A stretch of 7,287 nucleotides of DNA from NCBI GenBank assembly GCA_904501775.1, contig CAJGCJ010000099.1:1-7287 (forward strand), given 5' to 3'. Below the pieces are notes generated by a model that saw nothing but the letters and a program-made list of their open reading frames with translations, searched no databases and was not told the origin of the DNA. The position numbers and the translations under genes were made by a program. Numbering within the stretch: position 1 is the first letter of the stretch; each line of letters opens with the position of its first letter. Origin of the DNA: an uncultured Bacteroidaceae bacterium (GTDB lineage Bacteria > Bacteroidota > Bacteroidia > Bacteroidales > Bacteroidaceae). This document shows positions 1 through 4,889 of this stretch, in pieces.

Positions 1-75
1 CTTACACTCATTCTGCTCTCGAATGTGCTGCATTATTTAAAATTACATTGCATCGCAATTCTAATTAAAAATGAT

Positions 76-98
76 GCTTCGGATTTGCAATCCGAAGC
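76..98 (-). terminator. Perfect 10-bp stem-loop with a T-run on the minus strand
   Basis: GCTTCGGATT (76-85) pairs exactly with AATCCGAAGC (89-98) around a 3-base loop. Read on the minus strand the stem is followed by ATCATTTTTAATTAG (from 75 downward), a five-base T tract three bases after the stem, which is the layout of an intrinsic terminator for a leftward transcript. On the plus strand no T-run follows. The protease gene already has a nearer hairpin at 330-357, so this one would be either a second terminator for it or the end of a separate leftward RNA beginning near 210. Alternatively it is simply one palindrome of a repeat element. Confidence 0.45.
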
Positions 99-113
99 GA
101 TATGAGTTGGGGA

Positions 114-129
114 ATTTGTTCAAACAAAT
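114..129. repeat. 7-bp inverted repeat next to the long hairpin
   Basis: ATTTGTT (114-120) and AACAAAT (123-129) are exact inverted copies separated by two bases. They sit directly beside the outer arm of the larger hairpin that starts at 131. With only two bases in the loop this would fold as a smaller stem with a wider loop in RNA. It may equally be a protein-binding site or part of the neighbouring repeat element. Confidence 0.4.
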
Positions 130-130
130 C

Positions 131-208
131 GATGACACAAGCAGCAGTCAGTCACGCGAAGTACGGACGTAGTTCGTATCGCGTGGGATGCGATTAGCTT
201 GTGTCGTC
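131..208. repeat. Long two-tier hairpin (possible structured RNA or palindromic repeat)
   Basis: The outer arms are 131-142 (GATGACACAAGC) and 197-208 (GCTTGTGTCGTC): 12 pairs, one of them a G-T wobble. Inside, after unpaired stretches of 10 and 11 bases, 153-159 (CACGCGA) pairs with 179-185 (TCGCGTG), seven perfect pairs. After a two-base bulge (160-161), 162-168 (TACGGAC) pairs with 172-178 (GTTCGTA), seven pairs with one wobble, closed by a 3-base loop. In all, 26 pairs in 78 bases, far more than chance would give. The fold works on either strand as DNA, apart from the wobble pairs. I do not recognise it as a named RNA family. Possible roles are a multicopy palindromic element, the end of a small mobile element, or a non-coding RNA. 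Confidence 0.55.
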
Positions 209-329
209 AAAACATATCCGCTGCATCGCTAACAGCTATTAGACGTTTATTTATTGTTTCGGCTTACAAACCCTTACACTCGTTTTGCATCATCTACGCA
301 ATACAGTCATATACCTTAATATATACAAG

Positions 330-357
330 AATGAGGAGAGTTTATGCTCTCCTCATT
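330..357 (-). terminator. Probable terminator of the M60 protease gene
   Basis: AATGAGGAGAG (330-340) and CTCTCCTCATT (347-357) form a perfect 11-bp stem with a 6-base loop. It lies 22 bases past the stop codon of the leftward protease gene, exactly where a terminator is expected. Neither side has a strong T tract, only short T-rich sequence, so it is not a textbook intrinsic terminator. Position and stem strength are the main support. It could also serve rightward transcripts coming from the left edge. Confidence 0.7.
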
Positions 358-379
358 ATTATGGTATGTTATTTGTCAA

Positions 380-3300
380 CTACTTGACAAGCATCTTCTT
401 GCCGTTGATGATGTAGATACCGGGTGTGGTGATGTCCTGTAACTTGCGTCCGGTGAGGTCGTAGATGCCTTGCACTGTGTTGTCGCAGTCGGTATATATA
501 TCGTCAATGCCGGTGGGGTTCTCGGTGATTATCTTCTCTAGCACCCAAAGCGAGGCCTTGTTGCTGTTGCCGATGTTTACTGCGCCTGCCTTCTCGTTGT
601 TCCAATAGCTGCTGCCGTTGTAAACCTTGAATGCGTAGTTTGCTTCGTCTACTGCAAGGGTGTAGCCCTTCTGACTTGCCGATAGCTGCAGTGTGTTGTT
701 GATGATCGAGTTGTAGAGGTATGTGCCTGTCTCGGCATTGAGTATGTAGTACTCGTTATCCTTGCCTGTAGACTCGAATGCCCACCAGTAGGCTCTGTTG
801 TTCTCGATGTCGTTAAGCGCCTCGAGTGTCACTTTGCCGTTTACTGCACCGCAATATTCGTTCTTGCCCTTGCTCTTTATGAAGTACCATGTGTACTCGC
901 TCTCGGTTGATACAATAGGGTAGCGGGGTGCTACAAGGTATTTGCAGTCTACTGCAGCAAGCGCGTTCTTGAGTGCCTTGATTGTTTTGGTGTGGTCGAT
1001 GATGCTCTCGTCGGCAAGTTGCTCCTTGGCGTCGTTGCGTGTGTTGTAGAGTGTCAATAACAGGTCCGAAAGCTCGCTGTTGCTTACTATGGTGCTGTCG
1101 GCATATACACCTTCTTTGAGTGTTACCTGATTCTCGCTGGTCTGCTCCTCGTCTATTGTGAGTTCAAGCACACCGTTTGCCTTGCCTATAAGGGCTCTCA
1201 GCTTGCCTCTTTCGTATTCGAGTGCTTCCTGCTGTCCTTCAACGGTTATGAGGCGCCAGAAGCCTTTGGTGTCCGACTCGTCGATGCTGCCGTTGTCCTT
1301 ACCATGTGCTGCGCCATTGGCGTTGTCGAGGTATATTGCACTGTCCTCGGTGGTGCCGTCGCTGTTGGGGTTGTGGGCTATGAGCTTGAAGTTACCCAGA
1401 AAGTGGTGGGCAACGGTAAAACGTACCTTTGATGTGGTTGAGAGGATGCCGTTCATGTTGTTCTTTATGGATGACAGGTAGTAACCTTTTTTGTTCATAA
1501 GGTAGTACTCGTCAGTTATTCCGGTGCTGATGAAGGTCCACATGTTATCCTCGGTGTTGTCGCTGCTCTCAGAGATTGCCAACTCGCCGTTGCTGCTTGT
1601 GAGGCGGTATTTCTTGGCATATCCGCTGGTGATGCTGTAGTAGGCCTTCTCCTTGATGCAAAGGTATGAATCGCTGTTGGTTGTGAGGTTGGTGTACTCG
1701 GCTTCGAGCAGCATGCTCCATTTGCCATAGCTGTGAACGCTCTGGTCTTTGTTGATGTAGGCTGTGCGTGCCTCGTTGTAAAGGCTCTTGATGCTGTTGA
1801 TGTTCTCGCTGAAGTAGTAACCTGTCTCGCTGCCATCCTTGACTACGATGTCGAGGATATTTGTTACCTTGGTGATTGATGCTGCAAGGGCTGCACGCTG
1901 CTCTTCCTCGGTGCCGGCCTCGGCTGCCGAAAGAAGTTCTACCTTGCTGCCGTCGGCCTGAACGGCATAGATCTTCAGTTTTGAAGAGTCTACTGTGCGG
2001 GGTACATTTACGCTAAGGTTGTTTGTGAATGCAACAAGTTGCTCATCCTTGTATACGATGAATCCTATTGCTCCCTTGGCACCGGCCTTGCGGTTGATGT
2101 TTATGATAGATACGCCCTTGCCGTTGCTGTCCTTGCCGTTCTCGATGTCGTAGTAGTAGCCCTGTGCTTTTACCGATGAGTTGATGCAGTCGGTGTACAT
2201 ACCTACCTTCGCATTCTTGCCGCTTGCTGTCTCGGGGTCCCAATAGCTGCGCTTGGTCTTTCCGTCGTGGCTGTATGTTGTCTCTGCAACGCAGTCGTTG
2301 ATGAACAGGGGTGCAAGGTTCTCTTTGTAACCCTTTGCCTTTACCCATGCGATGGCTGCATCTATTTCGTCCTGTGTCTGTGTGTAGTAGCTGTTAGAGT
2401 AGTCGCCTCTGAGTTCCTTGTTCATGGTTACGAAGAATCCGTGTGCGCGGAAGAACTCGGTCAAGTCCTCTTCGGCTGCCTGACATGCCTGCTTGTAGTA
2501 TTTGAGCATACTCTCGGTGCCGCTTGTGTGGCCTATGCCGTCGATTGAGCCAAGTGCCGATGAACTCATGCGGTCGCGGCGGTTAAGCTCAAAGAGATAG
2601 GGGAAGAAGGTCGTGTTGTGGCCTGTGAGGTGGTAGTACATCCACAGCTTGTAGTACATCTGTGTCTGTGTCCACAGGTTCTGGCTGCCATTGCTGTGGT
2701 GGTGGAACAGGTAGTGTGTATCCTCAAGGAAGTTGTCGTATACTCTCTCAAGGTTACCCTCGGTGCCGTTTACGCGTGATGTTCCCAATCCCATGTACCA
2801 TACGGCGATGTTGGAGTGCATGTTGTTTGTTACCTCTGTGAGGCCGTTTACGGTAAATACCGACTGGTGCTGGTGTCCAATCTCGTGTGCAGGTCCCCAT
2901 GTTGAGCCTGCCTCGACTGCGATAGCACCGATGATGCTACCCATGGTGTTGTGGTGGTAGTTACAATTCTTCCATCCACCCGACATGTATCCACTGAAGT
3001 TACCGTATGCAACACCGTGGTGATTGAAGTATTCGCTGTAGTCGATATTCTTCTGGTTGTTGTACATGCGCTCGTTGTATTCGTATATGGGGCCTGCCTT
3101 CTCCCATTTCTCGTTGTAACGGGGGTACAGGTTGTTGAGTGAGTCCATTTCGGCCTTGCTCAAAAGACCCATTGTGGCAAGCTCGGATAGGTGGATGCGG
3201 TCCCAAGCCTCGAGCATGGTGTTTACCTTTTTGTTGGCAGGTGTGCCTGCGGGTACTTTCACATCGGGAAGATAGTATGCCATACCTTTCTCGGTGTATG

Positions 3301-4615
3301 TCTTTCCGTTCTCCTGATACTCGGTGTCGTTGAGGCAGAAGTGGAGAATCTGACGCTTTCCAAGAAGGGTTACATTGTCGAGGTTTGCGCGCTCCTCGTA
3401 GTATTGCCAGTCGATATCATCGTCGGGCTCTCCCCAGAGGTGGTCGCCTACGCCGTTGAAGAAACCGTTTATGTTACCGCCTTCGATGTGTACCTTGAGG
3501 TCGGGGAAGTCGCTGAGCTTGTACTGCATTTTGCGACTGCCTGTGTTGTAGGTGTGTACCACATAGTTGATATATACTGCATTGCCGTCACCGCTGAAGG
3601 GGATTACGTTCAATCCCTCGTGCAGCTTAACGCCTGAGTTGTAGTTTGGTACAAGGCTGTGGCCTGCTATGCTGCATAGCCAAAGCTCGGCACCTGTCTT
3701 GATGCTGCCGTCTACCATTACATAAAGGTGCTGGCGATAGTTGCCCGAGATGCCGGTGGGGTTGTCCATGTTCGAGTGGGCGTTGATGCCGAGCCAGTCG
3801 GTTATCTGGCCTGCGATGCTGTAGGGCTCTATTGACTGTATGCGGAAACGCTTGCCATACTCGCTGCCCCACGCCTTCTTGTTGCTGTCGAAGTTGGGCT
3901 CGCTCCATTCATCGGTGTATACCTTTACTGCCATGTTCTGAAGCTCGGCAGGCAATGCCTTGTAGTCGGTGTCGGCTTTCAGCTGCTCCACGCTTGAGAA
4001 ACTCTTCTTCAGTTTGGTGCATGCCGCGTCTGCGAACAGGTTGTTGAGTGCTGCCTGATATTTGGCAACAGACTCGCTGCTGTGTATAGAGTTGAAACTG
4101 TCGAGCGCATCCCAATTCTCCTGCAAGTCGTCTGCATCAACTTTGCACTCTTCAATCTTCCAGTGGGTTGCTTCGGCACCTGTGTTCCAGCCTACTACCG
4201 CGCCTCCCTGTGATGTGGCGTAGTGCATGCATAGGCTGTTGGCCGTTGAGTTATAGGGGTTTAGTGTGTAGTAATTGTTACCTGTAGATAGACAGTAAAG
4301 CACTGTTGATGATGCGGGAGTGTTGTTGAATGTCCACATTACGCTGGTGCTTGTGGAACGAAGGTAGAGACCGTTGCCCAAGCTGCGCAACGACCATGCG
4401 TTGCTGTTGTTGGGGTGCTTCTCTACATACCATAGCTGTGAGTAGTCGTTGTCAATGGCTTGTCTGCCATAGACATCGGTCAGTGACGACGCTGTCAAGA
4501 CGATTTTTGAGTCGGCCTTGTTTATAAAACGATAAACTTTGCCATGCTCCAACTGTGCGAATGTTGCTACTGAGAGTGCAGCAAACAGTGCAAATAGTAA
4601 ATTTCTTAGTTTCAT
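380..4615 (-). CDS. Secreted M60-family zinc metalloprotease with three ricin-like lectin modules
   Basis: The complete 1411-residue protein has a signal peptide (residues 1-20, hydrophobic core then a TFA site before Gln21; no lipobox cysteine). The peptidase M60 (enhancin-like, gluzincin) region spans about 235-740, with an N-terminal beta part carrying the EPYS and DNPTGI segments (about 262-290). The signature HEIGH is at 577-581 with Glu594 twelve residues later: His577, His581 and Glu594 are the expected zinc ligands and Glu578 the catalytic base, so the site looks intact. An accessory region follows to about 900. Ricin-B-like modules lie at about 22-155, 985-1125 and 1224-1363, each closing on a W-x-[IL] strand (HWKIEE, FWRLIT, LWVLEK). 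Helical spacers lie at about 157-215, 905-985 and 1127-1220. The last 45 residues (GIYDLTGRKL, GIYIINGKKMLVK) resemble Bacteroidetes C-terminal sorting domains of the type IX secretion kind. Characterised M60 relatives (BT4244, SslE, viral enhancins) cleave mucin-type glycoproteins; that substrate is inferred here. The start is set by the signal peptide; upstream there is only A-rich sequence, no clear Shine-Dalgarno. Confidence 0.9.
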   Translation of the reverse strand: MKLRNLLFALFAALSVATFAQLEHGKVYRFINKADSKIVLTASSLTDVYGRQAIDNDYSQLWYVEKHPNNSNAWSLRSLGNGLYLRSTSTSVMWTFNNTPASSTVLYCLSTGNNYYTLNPYNSTANSLCMHYATSQGGAVVGWNTGAEATHWKIEECKVDADDLQENWDALDSFNSIHSSESVAKYQAALNNLFADAACTKLKKSFSSVEQLKADTDYKALPAELQNMAVKVYTDEWSEPNFDSNKKAWGSEYGKRFRIQSIEPYSIAGQITDWLGINAHSNMDNPTGISGNYRQHLYVMVDGSIKTGAELWLCSIAGHSLVPNYNSGVKLHEGLNVIPFSGDGNAVYINYVVHTYNTGSRKMQYKLSDFPDLKVHIEGGNINGFFNGVGDHLWGEPDDDIDWQYYEERANLDNVTLLGKRQILHFCLNDTEYQENGKTYTEKGMAYYLPDVKVPAGTPANKKVNTMLEAWDRIHLSELATMGLLSKAEMDSLNNLYPRYNEKWEKAGPIYEYNERMYNNQKNIDYSEYFNHHGVAYGNFSGYMSGGWKNCNYHHNTMGSIIGAIAVEAGSTWGPAHEIGHQHQSVFTVNGLTEVTNNMHSNIAVWYMGLGTSRVNGTEGNLERVYDNFLEDTHYLFHHHSNGSQNLWTQTQMYYKLWMYYHLTGHNTTFFPYLFELNRRDRMSSSALGSIDGIGHTSGTESMLKYYKQACQAAEEDLTEFFRAHGFFVTMNKELRGDYSNSYYTQTQDEIDAAIAWVKAKGYKENLAPLFINDCVAETTYSHDGKTKRSYWDPETASGKNAKVGMYTDCINSSVKAQGYYYDIENGKDSNGKGVSIININRKAGAKGAIGFIVYKDEQLVAFTNNLSVNVPRTVDSSKLKIYAVQADGSKVELLSAAEAGTEEEQRAALAASITKVTNILDIVVKDGSETGYYFSENINSIKSLYNEARTAYINKDQSVHSYGKWSMLLEAEYTNLTTNSDSYLCIKEKAYYSITSGYAKKYRLTSSNGELAISESSDNTEDNMWTFISTGITDEYYLMNKKGYYLSSIKNNMNGILSTTSKVRFTVAHHFLGNFKLIAHNPNSDGTTEDSAIYLDNANGAAHGKDNGSIDESDTKGFWRLITVEGQQEALEYERGKLRALIGKANGVLELTIDEEQTSENQVTLKEGVYADSTIVSNSELSDLLLTLYNTRNDAKEQLADESIIDHTKTIKALKNALAAVDCKYLVAPRYPIVSTESEYTWYFIKSKGKNEYCGAVNGKVTLEALNDIENNRAYWWAFESTGKDNEYYILNAETGTYLYNSIINNTLQLSASQKGYTLAVDEANYAFKVYNGSSYWNNEKAGAVNIGNSNKASLWVLEKIITENPTGIDDIYTDCDNTVQGIYDLTGRKLQDITTPGIYIINGKKMLVK

Positions 4616-4650
4616 AGGTTCTTATTGTTTGTTTTTTCGTTGTCGTTGGT

Positions 4651-4673
4651 ATATTGCGCATAATACGCAATAT
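4651..4673. promoter_or_regulatory. 8-bp inverted repeat in the protease leader
   Basis: ATATTGCG (4651-4658) and CGCAATAT (4666-4673) are perfect inverted copies separated by seven bases. The repeat lies 36-58 bases ahead of the protease start codon, where it would either fold as a hairpin in the leader of that mRNA or serve as an operator for a dimeric regulator. It contains the only G/C-containing symmetric block in an otherwise AT-rich stretch, which makes it stand out. Which role it plays cannot be decided from the sequence. Confidence 0.5.
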
Positions 4674-4711
4674 CGCAGCTAATATAAATAAAAATACTTA
4701 GCTATAAGTAA

Positions 4712-4727
4712 ATATTTTATAAAATAT
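4712..4727. promoter_or_regulatory. 16-bp perfect AT-only palindrome
   Basis: ATATTTTATAAAATAT is fully self-complementary, with no spacer. It sits near the middle of the divergent intergenic region, 97 bases ahead of the protease start and about 50 bases upstream of the plus-strand promoter box. It could be a regulator site or a melting-prone element. Because it has only A and T in a very AT-rich stretch, chance is a serious alternative. Confidence 0.3.
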
Positions 4728-4778
4728 AGTTAAAAGCATTTTTTTTCGGCAAAAATTAGGATTTATGGAAAAATAACA

Positions 4779-4786
4779 TAATTTTG
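4779..4786 (+). promoter_or_regulatory. Bacteroidetes-type -7 promoter box for the rightward gene
   Basis: TAATTTTG matches the Bacteroidetes primary sigma factor -7 consensus TAnnTTTG at all six fixed positions. Transcription would begin a few bases downstream, giving a leader of roughly 95 bases before the start codon at 4890. No clear TTTG (-33) element is visible about 20 bases upstream; TTTATG at 4762-4767 is the nearest candidate. A weak or activator-dependent promoter would fit. Confidence 0.5.
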
Positions 4787-4797
4787 CTGTTTGATTT

Positions 4798-4836
4798 GTG
4801 TAGTGTGTGTGATTGTGCCCTGTGGCGTGGCTACAC
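4798..4836 (+). other. Possible stem-loop in the leader of the rightward gene
   Basis: GTGTAG (4798-4803) pairs with CTACAC (4831-4836). Inside the loop GCC (4817-4819) pairs with GGC (4824-4826), with several G-U pairs extending this inner stem. It would form at the very 5' end of the leader, just after the predicted transcription start. It is a modest structure and does not resemble any riboswitch I know. Confidence 0.25.
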
Positions 4837-4889
4837 TCTATAACAGTCACTAACGATGGAAATTTTTATTAACTCAATTATTTAAATTT

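Larger units (their letters stand above)
1..288. repeat. Imperfect direct repeats bracketing the structured stretch
   Basis: CTTACACTCATTCTGC at 1-16 and CTTACACTCGTTTTGC at 273-288 match at 14 of 16 positions and lie in the same orientation, 272 bp apart start to start. Everything structured in this end of the window lies between them. They could be the worn duplicated ends of an inserted element or a coincidence. The left copy starts at the first base of the window, so its true extent is unknown. Confidence 0.35.
1..329. other. Gene-free region with dense secondary structure
   Basis: I see no convincing coding sequence here. The only open frame of any length on the plus strand (199-387, 62 codons) runs through the strong hairpin at 330-357 and over the 3' end of the protease gene, so I do not accept it. 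The stretch holds a perfect stem-loop (76-98), a short inverted repeat (114-129), a long two-tier hairpin (131-208) and imperfect direct repeats at 1-16 and 273-288. The octamer TGCATCGC also occurs twice, at 49-56 and 222-229. From about 290 to 329 it is plain AT-rich sequence. Such density suggests a repeat element, a remnant of a mobile element, or a structured RNA; which of these cannot be told from one copy. Confidence 0.6.

Noticed and set aside
131..208. tRNA or integron attC site
   Set aside because: No cloverleaf arms or TTC-type T-loop fit for a tRNA, and I do not see the attC core sites (GTTRRRY-type) at the hairpin ends.
199..387. 62-codon plus-strand open frame at the left end
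   Set aside because: It starts inside an arm of the long hairpin, crosses the terminator-like hairpin and ends within the last codons of the protease gene. It has no start-site context and no recognisable protein features.
3191..3637. 148-codon plus-strand open frame antisense to the protease
   Set aside because: The opposite strand encodes the M60 domain in a clearly conserved frame. The antisense product is valine- and cysteine-rich low-complexity sequence, typical of a shadow.
4856..4885. Nine-codon open frame (MEIFINSII) just before the rightward gene
   Set aside because: It could be a leader peptide, but it is short, has no regulatory codon run or attenuator-like hairpin next to it, and is expected by chance in AT-rich DNA.
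4616..4889. Invertible (phase-variable) promoter as found in Bacteroides surface loci
   Set aside because: These need well-separated inverted repeats flanking the promoter. The inverted repeats here are close-spaced hairpins, and I found no matching pair on either side of the TAATTTTG box.
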